DNA from: Lethocerus indicus
Taxonomy: Eukaryota > Arthropoda > Insecta > Hemiptera > Belostomatidae
Assembly (NCBI GenBank): GCA_019843655.1
Contig: JACDQD010000006.1
Coordinates: 13,844,246-13,908,245 of the forward strand
DNA: 64,000 nt
Reading direction: 5' to 3'
Shown in pieces: positions 1-13,773 of this stretch; within the stretch, counting starts at the first letter, position 1, and the number at the start of each line of letters is the position of its first letter. The notes beneath the pieces are model-generated. The model was not told the DNA's origin and did not search any database. It saw only the letters and a program-made list of their open reading frames with translations. Made by a program: the position numbers and the translations under genes.

Positions 1-3000
1 CATTTGGTACGATAGGTACCGTACCAAACTCTTATTTAGCTGCATTTTTTCTTACGGAAGCATCATTTCTTTCTTGATTTAATTCTTACCTCCTCCAATA
101 ATGCAAGTATATTTAACACACACTCGTAATACTACTGATCATAATACAGGCCCTCATTAGACTGAAGAAAAGGATGTCATTAGAACCCAGAAAACAAGCC
201 ACTACACTACAGTACTGATAATAGGAAGCAACTAAATGTTCAAATAAAATGCAATTATGGCCAAATTATATTTCCGTTATAGGAATCATAAATTACAGTC
301 CTTGGCCTTTCGGATTCCAAGGCAAAAGAAAGAGTGAAAACCCGAAAACCACTAATAAATACGAGGGAGAAATAAAACGCACCGAACAGTAGTCATTAGA
401 TGGGAAGATTAATGCTCCCATTGCATTATACCTTTCACCAACTATGGTAATATCGTTTCCTCCATTTAAACTAAACACATTACTCATAATTTTCTTCGAG
501 TACTCTACGCATCTCAGCAGGTAATTTTTAAACGAACTAACAATTGTCTGCTAGCCATAAGTCATATCTCTATGATTTATGGAATAATATTTCGGGAATA
601 CAAATGAATGGTAATAAATTTTGACTTAAGTTAAACTATATATTAGTTATAAAAGGACAATAACGTAAAGTTTCTTTTTGTTATTTTACAAAGGAACTGA
701 AATCTGAAACCTTCTCTCAGTCATGGCCAAGAATATGTTTATCGTGATTTACATTCAAAGGCGAGGAATCCCACTTTGTACCTTAATCAGCGCTTGTTTT
801 GCATTTCATAGCAGGCAATTGAATTCCATGGTAGGTCATAAAACTGTAGAACTGGAAAACATCCTCTCCGTAATTAAACCAAGGATTAGTTTCTACAAGC
901 ATTCACAGTTGCTTGTCTCTCAGAACTCTCACAAAAATTGATCTGACGGTCCCATGAATTTGTACCACGATTCGGCCTAGAGGAGCACCCACTCGTCTTC
1001 ACTTTTCTATAATAACCAGCGAGACTTGTTCTCGAAAGTGGGCGAATCTGTGTCATTTAACCCAAGCACTACATAATTGCCACTCTTTCCATCAATGAAG
1101 AGACTCAAGGACGAGGAACGGAAGTATAAGCTCAAAATGAGCAATTATTAAAATCGCATTATACTTTCACCTATAATTATATCGAATACTGTAGGTACAA
1201 TTTAGCAACCCGGGAGGTCATTATTCCGAAATTGATTTTTAGTAAGAGTTTAATATCTGATTTAATGACCAATTCAGTCAATAAGTGAAAAATTTATTGT
1301 TTTTTTTTGTGGCAATGCTACGTAGATTACTATATAATAGGATTGTCTGTGTGACTCAGCAAATCAATATATACGGAACATGCACTCTTTCTAACAATAG
1401 ATTTACAATTAACAAACACTATCTGGTTTAAACACCTGTAAGACGGCGGTCAATGAATAAAATTTGGATTAACCCGATTTTGCTCATGAAACGTATAATC
1501 CGATTCGGAGAAACGTGGGTACGTAGCGGAATTGAACGCGAAAATTACATTGTAAAGATATGAGAAACAAATAGGAATCGAAAGTTGCTAAATAAGAGGG
1601 GATTCGTTCAATAATTACTCCGAAAATAGAACAGTAGGTGAACGAAAGGAGATAGTGTGTAGTTATGAACTGCCGCCTACATTGGAACCTAGTTTCAAAG
1701 ATACCGTAACTCACTTCAGTATTTGAAGAGACAACCTAATGTTGTTTTTTTTATGTTATAATAAATATATAATTTTTATGCTTAGTAATTTTCTTAAGTA
1801 TTTTAGTTTTCTTCTTAGGATCTAATCGTGCCCAATTTCAGTTTATATGAACAGAAAAAGCAATAACGCAATATCCCATTTCTCAAATCCTTCTTACCAG
1901 GCTATAATCAATATCACAAGGGATTTAAGAATTCCTAATAACAATTTAGCATTTTAAATCCATACAATTATTACGGGTCGATAGCGTAATTGTCTTACTC
2001 CCCAGCATAAATGGGGTGGTTCTCTTTGACTACACTGTGAAAACGAATGAAGCTATGAAAAAGCTGTAAATCAATCAATCCATGGCGCATACAAAATTGA
2101 TGTTCACCGAAGTCAATTACCTTGACGAAGCGATAAATCAATTATGATTATTTGGTAGCCATTTACGGAATCGTTGAAAAAACGTTTATATTCCCGAAAT
2201 TATTAAAGGCACTCTATCCATTTTGCTATCAACACGCCTATGGAATACTAAAACAATATTACGAAAACGCTCCCCATTACACCGGCTAATCGTTCCTCAA
2301 TAAATTTTAAACTAAAACACAGATTCATTAGATTTGTAATAACATGAAGGCAATAGAGTAACAGTTACCAGGCATTCATAATATTTTTGAAATTGTTTAA
2401 CAAATTCAGTTAAAAGTAAAGACTCTAAACTGTAAGTGTTATGTTTCTACTAAGCTAAACACAACCTTTTTAAATAACTTAAACGTCAATTCTGACCGTA
2501 ATAAATGGTCTGGAATACTGCGATGAAGGAAGATATTATAGTCTTTAATTGATTACATCTCCCTTCGGTCCCGCTCTCCAGGGCCATTCAATAACGCGGC
2601 GTAAACCTGTGTCTGATTATCGAAACTGTTAAGAAGTGTACCGGAGAAGATATCTCGCAGGTGAACACACCCGGTAATCGACCGATCGACCGAACGAAGG
2701 GATAACGGATGTAAGTGGGCCACACAACTAAAACGGGGCTGGAAACGTTTCGAAGGCCACCACAATGTGAACAAATTGGTTTTGTCCGAGAAAAAACGAA
2801 TCTCATCTTGGGAGGAAAAATAAAAGTGAAAATTGAAGCGAACTACGGGGAATACCAGATTCGACAGCAAACAAGAATTGATAAATTATCCTCATTATGG
2901 AAATTTCCCAAACAGTGTACAACAACCGTTTTCCCGAATAACACCGAATAATAAGCACAAGTAATTAAATCATTATTTCTGAAAATGAAATATTTTTTAA

Positions 3001-6000
3001 AGGTAAAGGTAATCAACAATATTCTTGAAAGAAATTAATAATAACACTTATCTATAGGCATCCTATTTCAATTGAATAATATATTTTAAATATAATAAAT
3101 ATTTAATGTTAACAAATAGTCCTAAAAATATATTAAACCACATATATCAGTCAGTGCTTTTCGACTCATATTTTTTCTCTATCTTTTATTGCAATGACAT
3201 CACGTGTACTTTCAGTCAATATATTTTACGTATGATATAAAAGGTATGACTTAAATATAACGTGTAAATCAACGTTTGATTGTTATGCACGGAATTTTGT
3301 GCATTCCACCATATTAACTGCTTAAAATAACGCAAATGACCAGGTTATATTTTAAAAGTAGGATAGTGCGGCACACAATTAAATTTTTCGATAATTTAAG
3401 GTACGCAAAAATAATAATTAATAACGCATAGTGTAGGCAAAGATTACTCGTTAATAAAGCTATTAAAAATTTACTCTTCACGCTCCTCAGCAGCCACCTC
3501 AAGATTGTGGCACCGGTCGGCATAGAACCGCTTATAAATTTAAGGCAACACACAGCCTCTCGGAAAAATCTACCAGTCTTTCACAAAGATTTACATGAAA
3601 AGAAAGTAAAAAAAAAACCGGTGTAATCTCAAAAAGTGCAACGGGTAATGGCGAACAGGAGGAGTAAGAGGTGGTAGAGGACGGGGTTGGCTGTGGTGGG
3701 GAAGGCTTCTAAAGCTCATGGAGTAGAGCACGCCCGGTTCAGTTACTGTCCCGACACCGCAGACGGTGTGTGCCACGGTTAGGGCAGATATATATTTACA
3801 GTATACAACCGGGGTCTTCAACAGCCGCCTGTGTTATATACAAGTGTTGTGCCGCAGAACCGAACAGGGGCCGCCGCTTCAGATTTAGGCAAGTTCAGTC
3901 AACGACTTTTAACATTTATACCCTATCCGGTACACGGTGATGAGTCTTCCCTCAAAACAGAGCACCAACGGTACTTGCAACTGTCACTCGACCAAAAAGC
4001 ACCGTTTTATAACAAATTGTATATCAGGGATTTTTCTCACTTTCTAAGCTGAAAAATTAGGATTTTGAGAAGAAATATTTCAACGGCCATTCGATGATTA
4101 ATTTTTACAGCATACATTCGTTTCCCAAATTTTACAAAAATTCTTTATCGTCAATTATATTGGTAGGGTTACCAAGGCTACTTTAATTTTTTTAATATAT
4201 GATGTTTAATTATTGTTGTTATTATGTAGCATAAATAGTTATACATAATAGTATTGGTCATTGTTTTTATGGAACTTAAATACGACTTTTCTGGAACTTC
4301 TCTGGACTCTGGACATAAATACGTTTTCTGTATATGTTGTGTTCACTGGCTTATGGAGAATCTACTGCTTATAAAATAAAATGTTAAATGATTAGAACAG
4401 TATTTACAATAAAGAAAAGTGTATACAATTGCTATTGATGAGGCCCCCTAATGTTGCTTGCGTAAACAACCTGAAGAAGTATTATCTATACTATGGTAGG
4501 GTAACTGAAGTACTTTCCCTTATTAGGACTGCATTTTTATAATAATGAAATTAGTATAACAGGATGAAAATCATTAGTCGTTATGTTTCCCGGTTATGAA
4601 TATAATGTCGGAGAAACTACTGTCTTGCGGAGTTAAAGTCTCCAAATATCGGTCGGCGCAACAACAGCCATAACTAAGATCAATAATTCACTATACGGAC
4701 GAAAATAACGTGAAAACTATTAAAACAAATTGAACGAACTATGATGATAATAGGGTAGACACCCGAAGAAGGTTTGTGTGTCAAATCCGATAGGAGCATA
4801 GAATGGGCCGCAGGCACCGACCGCCCGCCCGCCTAGTCTCTAAACTCGATACACCCAGCTCCAATATAGGAAACAGGTTAGGGACGTCTCGACGGGACCA
4901 ATCAGCCCAAAATTGATAGCGCTGCGGAATTACGTCCAGTTAACGGTACACTAATCTGTCAGAAACTTAACATAATCCCAAACCCTACTACGACCTTAAT
5001 AATTAATGGGGGTAATTTGCATAAAATAAAAAAAATGTGAATGCACTGGTAGAATATATATTTTTTATAAACACCGGGAACATGCTATCTAGAGCATAAA
5101 CTACCGATCACTTAATTATATTCAGGACAAACGCGACCTCAGCTTTGAATTACTGACATTGTCATTATTAAATATATAGGTAATAAATATGCCGCCCAAA
5201 AGACAAATATGAATCTGAAGATAAGAAGATAGGTTTCCTATTGCTTGCTTAATGTTAATCTTATCAGTTTCGGCTTCTAACGAACGACATTAGTTTTAGC
5301 TTACCAGTGACGTAATTACGCAAGCCGGCGACCAATGAAACATTATTTTTCAAAACTATCATTACACTGGTACTATGTGATGTGAGTGTGCCTAAAAGAA
5401 AGAGACAGTCACAGAGAATCCTATAGGACAGAAAAACAAGATAGATTTGTAGACGATTGTTAGGGTCAGAGAGGAATGGAGGAAGCAGCTGCCGTAAGAT
5501 CTGTCGTGCCGAGAACACGAAGGGCTGGGGAGAAAAAAAGGAGAGTAATACGTTAGTAAAATAAGGCCGATTTACACTTGTACGTAGAAAAGTAAGCATG
5601 TCCCGCAAGGTCACGATGTCGGCCAAAGAGAGATCATTCCATAAAAAAAGGGCGACCCACGCATCAGACATGTAAAAAGCGCCAAGGAAAGCACATCAAA
5701 CTTTCTCGGTGTTCAACCTAGAAAAAAAAGCGGCAGTTGGCTCCGCCGTGTCGTCCCATATCCCAATCTGCTGGAGGAACTGGCACCGGCGCCGCACATA
5801 CTACAACTGCCTGATTGACCTAAAATACTGTCCCCGATCAATTTGAACCCACCGGATTAGACTGGCATTTGACCTTTAGGAAAGTAACATCGCCGTTTAA
5901 ACGTTCCGTTTCTTTCACGCCGATACTGAATGTCGCTTTCGACTGTAAGTGGTAGCCGTGAAAGTTAAATCAATCTACTTCTGTCATCGCGGTGCATAAA

Positions 6001-9000
6001 ACAAAACAGGAGTCGTCATAATTCAGTCCTATTTCTAGAGTGTAAAAAAATGTGCAAAATGCGAGTTGCATTCGATATAGCATTCTTGAATGGAAGAAAA
6101 CCTGCGGTCAACTAGAAAGTGTTATAGAGCTGGTGAGGAAAGGTTTGTAACTTTATCGCTTGTTTGATCTGCCGCGTTATTCGCTTGTTTAGCAATTTAA
6201 ATTTCCTTTTTTCTTGCAGCATAATTATAGTCATATAAACAGTCTCGATAATTGTATACGTTTCGAGGAGATATATTACACTCATAATATACAAGGGAGA
6301 AAACATAGGATAGCAGATCGCGGGTTGATAATTAAACATTCTGGCACTGCTCGTACAGCATAGTGATAGTGCGACAGGCACTTCGACAGCTGACGTACAG
6401 AAGAGACAGAAGTGAGGACGATAATATACTTATAATTGTGATATATGCGACTATCAAATGCAATCTGAAAATATTAAATAGAATCGTAAATGATCAAAGA
6501 TAAGATGCATCTCACATAAAAACCCTATTCCAAACGACTTTACTATTCTGAGCACAACACAGTACAATTAAAATTCCCATAAAGGACACGAGCTCTTTAT
6601 TTAAAGCGGTGAAGTCCAATGCTAGTGTAAGGAATCACTTTCAATGAGTTCTCCATATAGGGACACTAACACAGTAGAGAGACACATCTGTATCGGGAGT
6701 TGGTATCCGCTTCGCCGATGACCCTGTCCTTACCGGTTGCAGTGTCAGCTTCGACCCAACTAGGCTTGAGCCCATTAAAGTCCTCCGTAACACACAAACT
6801 TTCTTATAAAACCACAACCGAGGCCGGACCAAGAATAGCTTTCGATTAAAGAAGAACCGCATTCTGTCGCGCTAAGTAAACGCAGGAGAAATATTTACTA
6901 GCCCAAAATTACCCATTTACCAATGATCTTCTATGTAGAACAATTATCCAGTTCAGGTTACACAGAACTTTTGGATCAACGAATCGTTGATAATAAAATT
7001 GGACAGTTATAAAAATAACAGATATGGATCATAACAAATTCCAACGAAAAAGGAAACGCGGAAACAGGAATAGCGGACGGAATAGAGACATAGTGTTATC
7101 AGATAATATCGATGTTCCATATTAGGCTCGTAAATAGACTAAACTATTGCGCAAGATATTTAAGGGTCGTTGGCCAGATGAGGGACAAATGAAATCAAAT
7201 TGAGCAATACTGACAGGAAATCCCGACAAGACCTTGTAAATGACAATTCATACGCAATACATAAACAATAGATATTGCTCGACAATAATAATTCAATTTA
7301 AAATAACTTCCGAACTTCGGTTTCATGCCATCGTTTGTGTAGACCCGTCAAGTAATAGACCTTGCTAAAACCAACGTGCTCAATTTATATAATTAAACCG
7401 AGAGAATAAAATATGCTGAAATAAAAATAAAAATTCAAATAAGCTAAAATTAGGCGCAATATTTTAATTCGTCATATAATTAGCATTTAAAACTTCGAGT
7501 TTATTAGCGTTAACCTCAGTTAACAGAACCGAAAAAAAAGAAAACGGACGCTCCGATTCGGCCGAATATTGCCCCAGATGTGGTTTGTTGGATCGATAAA
7601 AACAATCAGTATCGCCCGGCACGAAAACAGGAGAAAGTCGGACTATGCGGGCGATGAGTGTTCCCCTTCACGGGAACTATTGCAAAACAACCCGATGATT
7701 GGTTGAAAAAAAGGTTTTTTCTAATAAGGTCGGAAATACCGAATGGATGGGGACGGGAAACGGTCGGATGAACACAGGACACCACAGCCCATTTAAACTA
7801 CAACGGTTGTCTATTTGGGGTTGTCTATTGGCGTTCGAGTTCTTAACAGGTCTAAATGATGAGCTTTACCGGCCCCCGCTCACCATCACCAACCCAATTC
7901 CTCTCTCGAGAGTTAGTCCTCGGATGAGTATCGGTGAATTTCAACTTGTGTATACCTATTTATTTGAAATATTACACAGGTTGTAAAATAAATAATGACA
8001 AGTCACCAAAAAAGAAATCATCGGTGTATTGATGCATGTTATTTAACAAAGTATTAATTCTGTAATATGCACAGAATACCACCTGTAGGAGGCTACAACA
8101 CTCCCGCCATACAATAAGACAGAGGGAGAAGTTCTTTATTATAAATATTTAGAACCATATAATAAAATTATAAATAAATATTATAAGCACATTTACTGAC
8201 AATTACCGTCTATCACGTTAGCACACAATAATATCGGCAATAAATTAATGTAGCGACTTAGAGAATTAGTTATATTATGTAACAGTATCAAGTATAAATG
8301 AGACAGTAAAATACACGCCGCATTATATATGAATCACATTCGCTTTCCTTTCTTCGAATGAATCATACGGCCTGTTTGATATACCAGTTTTAAGATAGCA
8401 AACAGTACTACAAGAGCCCTACGTTCTATTGCTATATTGAAATAAAGCTAGTTAAATGTGAGACCGGACGAGTTCGCTGTGTAATTACCGTTCATTACAA
8501 CGGGGTCTTGTTCCCACATCAAAAACACGGGCCCGACTTTCATTCATGACCCCCATTTTCCAACAGGATTCTTCTTCCCTAACTAGGAAAAAAAGCATTC
8601 CGACCAAAAAGTATGCAAGGAAAGCTTTAGAATAGAAACGTTCACAAAACGGCAAGAATATTCAAATTTACATTCAATTAGTTCTAAAACCTTGGAAGAA
8701 ATAAATATCAATGAATATTGTTGGCGGAACTCTACTGACAAGGCCAAGAAGGTCAGACAGTTTTGATTAATTCATTGGTACAATGAATACAGTGACAAAT
8801 GCTATCTCAAGATTCTTCGATATTAGTATAAATAAAGCAATAAACGAAATGCCGACTCATAAAAATGTCTAATTCAGAAAACCATTTTTCTCCTTTATCA
8901 AAGAACTTGTCATTATAACAAAATCGAATCGGGCTGTGATATCTTTCCTTGTGAAGCCAGAGGAATTTCACGGTTTCAATCACTACTTCAATTTCCTCAA

Positions 9001-10539
9001 CTATAGTGGAATAAAATCCTATTCGAAAGACCTCGAACATATTTCAGAGAGCCTAGAGAAAGTAATTTTGTTTTCACAAAAGAATGCCTTCTCTATATTA
9101 AGTATACTGGAAATTTATTAATTTATTTACATACATCCCAAAATAAACTACATTTCTGCACCAATGGTCAAATGAATGTAGAAGGTTCGTTAACATCACC
9201 CGTGGATATAATACTGAATTATAACTTAACGAAAACTAGTTAATTTGTTCTTTTAATCATAGTGATTATATTTTGGTGAATATTCTCCAGACCAATACAG
9301 TAGATTTATTCCGCCGCTAGCAACAGGCAAAAGGAACTTCTGATACTATTTAAAATCTGGAGTAAACAAATTGTCCTTAAAGTTAGGCTCAACGTTTCCC
9401 TGCAGCCAGCACCATTCCATACAAATGACTGTACGATCATCGACTTATTCAATTGATCGCCGCTCTCACAATGCGATCGTTTCGAGTCAACACTGAATAA
9501 TACATGGAAGGACGACGACTGAAGCAGACAAATGAAAGGACGGATATTGCGAAAACAGCCGATTATAAATTCGAATCGGCGAGATCAATTAGCAGGAACG
9601 GATGATTTTGTGATTGGGAGCGTTTGTGGGTCAAATACTATTCGGATACTTTCGAAACTCGGCCGGATGTCGAGGCCCGAATCGTAATATATTTCCGCCG
9701 TGTAAAACAAAACCTGAATTAATTGATAACAGCATTCATATATACTTATATACAGAAGGGATCATTACTAACGAACTAAATTCTAACGAGTACGAAACCG
9801 TCTCGTATAGTTCGACGAGGGTTCGAATACCGGTGGCAGGCGGAATTTCCTTCAACTGCAAATTGCAACTGAATGAGTAATCTTTCATGATTTTTTCACG
9901 TCAATTAATATGAACTAACTAGAGTTAACTATGTGAAAACGAATTTCAGACTTCCTTGGTTAAATTCATAAGGGACCGGCAAAAAACAATAACCGGAGTT
10001 CGACTAAAAATACAGTCAATTAACCGTTCGGCATTGTTTCTAAAAATGGGATTGGGCCATCCAATTTGAAGCGCCCCCGGATGCGAGGGAAGCCGACTGC
10101 AGAATTGATGAACAATATCGAAGACAATATATGAAGAGTTTATGGGGGAAACTGTCCTGCTTTCAGAAACGATTCCGTCGGTCGTTCCTTAAAGGTACGC
10201 AAAAATGGAGGAAAATGGGATGAGAAAAATAATAATTGCACACTAAGAAACAAAATATTAATTGTTATAAGCTCGTAGAGTTTTACTGTTCACGTAAAAA
10301 AGCAATTCCTTAATGAATGTCTCCAAGTACAGGATCAAATTTGGACATAATATAGACAGATAATGTTCTATTACTTAGTAGTGGTAACTGAGACTGTTAG
10401 AAAAGGCCTGTTAGAACTGCGAATTGGGAAGTTCTGAATCTGAAAGTAATGTGAATCCTGAACATCGTATAAAAATCATAAAACTCAGATGACTATCCTG
10501 AAATTGGTTTGATAAACGGTACCTTTAACTCGATTATTG

Positions 10540-11330
10540 GCACCTAGTGCCGCATCGTTCTGCATTAAACAAGAACTGCTAATCGCGCTGTTATTGTTAT
10601 CTGCGGGAGGAAGAAAATCATCCTAAGCTAATCATTGTGTCCGTACATTACCGCGTGACCTCCCACACGATTACCGAAGCCTAATGCACCCGATTTCACC
10701 CAGCGAACATTCGACGGGGAATAACATTATTCCAGTTTACATTTATGGTATTAGCAAGTGTGATACCACTTTAATTTCCCATCTCCGTGTAGACTACGCT
10801 ACCTCAGGGAGCCACATTGGATAAAGTTCGGTAAGGGGACTATCTCACTAAAAAGGTGAATTGGTCGGGTGAAACGTGAATCATGAACGGTGTATTAAGT
10901 TATAGATCACGGGGTCCCGTCTGAAAGCTGGTTTATTATCGGCATCGTAATTTTTTTACCGGCCAGACCAATCTAAATGATTCGTACAGTTTGCACATTA
11001 CCGCTGCGCATGGCCACCCGATTACAGGTAGAGTACGCTCGGTGTAGGAAATGCGAGAGGCTAATCGGCCCATTACAGTTATACCCGAAGTAATACGTAG
11101 CTTAATAATCGACAATTATCTTGGCCAGAGAGGAGGGAAGCTGTATTGCCAGAAGGTAAATTAAACCGTGGCCGAGGAGCATTACGGCCGCGTATTAGCT
11201 CGTGAACGGTGAAGCGTGTTCGGGCCATCGTCTCCCGTCGACCAACCCTGCTTTGTTAGTACTGCTATTATTATTGGTATTATCATCAGTTGGGCCGGGG
11301 CAGAGGATGCTCCAGTCGAACTGGTGCCTA
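10540..11330. other. CpG-rich non-coding island, candidate regulatory element
   Basis: This segment is richer in GC and CpG than its flanks and contains many ATTAC, TAATC and CATTA words, which are core motifs for homeodomain proteins. No reading frame looks like a gene. It lies about 2.5-3 kb upstream of the first coding exon of the secreted-protein gene. A cis-regulatory role is inferred only from composition and motif density. Confidence 0.3.
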
Positions 11331-12540
11331 TCTGAATAGCCGCGATTTGCAATATCTGAATAAACTGATTGTTTAACTGACAAGATGAAATTTCGCATGT
11401 AAAACCGCTTAATCAAATAGTACAAGTAGTTACGCTGATTGCAACTCGAACCACAGTAATGACCGAAGCAACAATGCAAACTACTAAATCTCACGGAATG
11501 GCAATAGCCCAAGAATTTAAACGGCCCGCAATTAAGGTCAGTCTAATAAATGGAACACTTTAGCTGTCCAGGAAATACCACGAAGAAAATATCTCATTTC
11601 TACAGCCCGAAAGGCCGTAAACTCTGACTCCGTTGCACCAGTAACAAGAAAGTGTGTCGCAGCGCGCCGAGCACGAAATAACAGTTCCAGAAGACGAAAA
11701 ATCCCAGCAACAATTACCTCTTGAGCATCGCTATTCCCGGAAAGTAAAAAGAAAATAGGAGTAAATTGTGAAGAGGTAAAATTCATGCGGAAAGCGCGTT
11801 GCAAGCACACGTAAAGAGATAAGAAATTAACCATAATAACGGTCCCAGCACAGGGGTCAGGTTTGGGGATCTAATGCGTTAATAGGTTCCGGGGTGATTT
11901 GGCGCGCCTAACTACACTTGCAGTCTCGTCCGTTAAATAATTACACCGTACCCTTCCCTACAGACGTATCCGACATGTCACCCAGCGGGGAATATATCTG
12001 TTCTCGAACCTAAATTAAAAGCTTGAAAAAACAACAAAAAGATGTGAAAATTAGTGAATTCGTTTGCAGTTTCAGCACACCACCGAGACATCTCTTAGAA
12101 CAGATCAAGAATATAATAATAAGGGAATGCCACAATTTTACAGCCTTTCTTGTCAATACTAAATTTACTATACTACCCAGGAATCGCTTGGCGATACTTG
12201 ACAGTTGGAATCCCACAGTAGACTCCTACTGTAGGAAGTTCCTTACTATAAGCCACACTACGAGATTCAAACCGTTTAAAAGACTATAACTGCGTGCAAG
12301 AACAGTTATACAACCCCCTTTAGCATAATTTACTGCATCGCAGAGACGCGGTCGGTTCTGTTATTACGAGAAGAGAGCATCGGAGTGGAAGAAGAAGAGG
12401 AGGAAGGTGGATACGAAACTCGTGACGGTTGGATGCGCGAACAGCCTTTAATAATTGGGCCACTGAATCAACAATGCATCTAAGTTAGGCTTACAAACAA
12501 ATACAACTTGAATAATGCATGTATTACGGTGTTCCAGTCC

Positions 12541-12560
12541 TTGCGGTTTATAAACCGCAA
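12541..12560. promoter_or_regulatory. Perfect 20-bp palindrome with paired RUNX-type sites
   Basis: The sequence TTGCGGTTTATAAACCGCAA is a perfect palindrome. Each arm contains TGCGGTT/AACCGCA, which fits the RUNX (Runt/Lozenge) consensus TGYGGTY; the arms flank a central TATA. It lies 1.2 kb upstream of the first coding exon of the secreted-protein gene. The palindrome is seen directly; its use as a binding site is inference. Confidence 0.45.
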
Positions 12561-13728
12561 AAAATCTTTTAGATTCTTAATAAAAAAATTATGCATTCCG
12601 GGTACATAAGTGCTGGACACAAACAGGTGTACTTCCAATTCCCTAAATGATACTGGAAAATAAGTAATAATCACCAGAAACATAGGACCGAATCAGCTAG
12701 TGGAAAAAGAAGATTCGAAAAGTGATGATATTCCAAATTATCGCGGATAGGTATAATACCTAATACGTACCAAAAATTACAGATGTGATTCTCAAACTAA
12801 TATAATACATCCAACACCCTCTTCACAAAAATTTGAATACATCAGGAAAATAGTAAAAAATAGTTGCGTAAAGTGTTATTATTGCTATTTTATGCAGATA
12901 TCATGAAATACATTATGTATGAACGTAATTCGAACACTTTCTATTTGTTGATGCATATTCAAACAAAAGAAATCAATTTAGTAGACAAAACGAACAACAA
13001 ACCACGAATAATGTGAACGAATGTCGAATTAACATGAAAATTCCTTTCGGGGCGTAGTAGATTAAAAGATACAGTGAGATAAAAGGGACCCGCGTGAAAG
13101 CAACAACAGAAATTATTCTGACCTACAAACAAATTATACGAGTGCTAAAAATATAATAGGTGTTTTCAAAAGTGTAGAATTAGAAAGTAGAATTCCGGCG
13201 ATAATCCAGATTGCGTCGTTTACATGAAAACGGTGACGCCGAAATTGTATCCACTTTCGTTAACTTTCGTGCGACTACTCACTTTGTTCAAGCCTGTCAG
13301 CCGCCAATGCGGCGTCCAGTCAGTGCTGTCGCTCCGGCTCTTTTTGTCCAGTGAGGTTATGCATGATTTCATTCTGTTTTTTGTTTGGAGTCCCGAATTG
13401 GTTTCTGCTTCAGGCCAAGAAGAATTCAGGTAAAGATTTTTAATAACCAGTGTGTTGCGGTACCGAAGCGACCCGCTAACTTTTTGTTGGGGAAGGGGAA
13501 GTAAATTCCTCAATAACAAAATAAACTCGAGTCACCTTGGAAGTTAAAAACTATCGCCAATATCGTTTTGAGAATAATTCTACATTCTCTTGTTTGTCCA
13601 TTTCCTTCCCTTTTTTGACTAGGCCTACCATGGGGTTCATCTTTTCTGTCAATTTTTTCGGTTAATTTTTTTAAAGAAAATCTAATAATCATAAGAAATT
13701 AAGTATAACCAGAACTATCAATTTTCAG

Positions 13729-13773
13729 GAGGGCTTAAAAATTGTCAGAGAAGAAAATTATATCTCATCTAAG
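13729..13773 (+). other. Putative 5'-UTR part of first coding exon
   Basis: A good 3' splice site (pyrimidine-rich tract ending TTTTCAG at 13,728) precedes the ATG by 45 nt. This suggests the coding exon starts at 13,729 with a short 5' UTR and that at least one untranslated exon lies further upstream. The upstream exon was not identified. Confidence 0.45.

Larger units (their letters stand above)
1..13728. other. Non-coding stretch upstream of the secreted-protein gene
   Basis: I find no coding exon here that I can support. Open frames are short, on both strands, and lack recognisable domains or low-complexity protein character. The sequence is AT-rich with abundant CpG and no long microsatellite. 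A GC-richer patch lies at about 4,800-4,925 and a broader one at about 10,540-11,330; the latter is dense in ATTA/TAAT and ATTAC words and could be regulatory. An inverted repeat TTTGGTAC/GTACCAAA (3-10 and 21-28) opens the window. Untranslated 5' exons of the gene whose coding part begins at 13,774 may be hidden here. Confidence 0.6.

Noticed and set aside
5264..5671. 135-codon open frame on the minus strand
   Set aside because: No domain, no convincing splice sites and ordinary intergenic composition; consistent with a chance frame.
7509..7524. Two GTTAAC words 10 bp apart
   Set aside because: Does not fit a specific known dimer consensus, and such AT-rich hexamers recur by chance here.
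9815..9845. GGTTCGAATACC, resembling a tRNA B box
   Set aside because: No matching A box at the right distance and no cloverleaf could be drawn.
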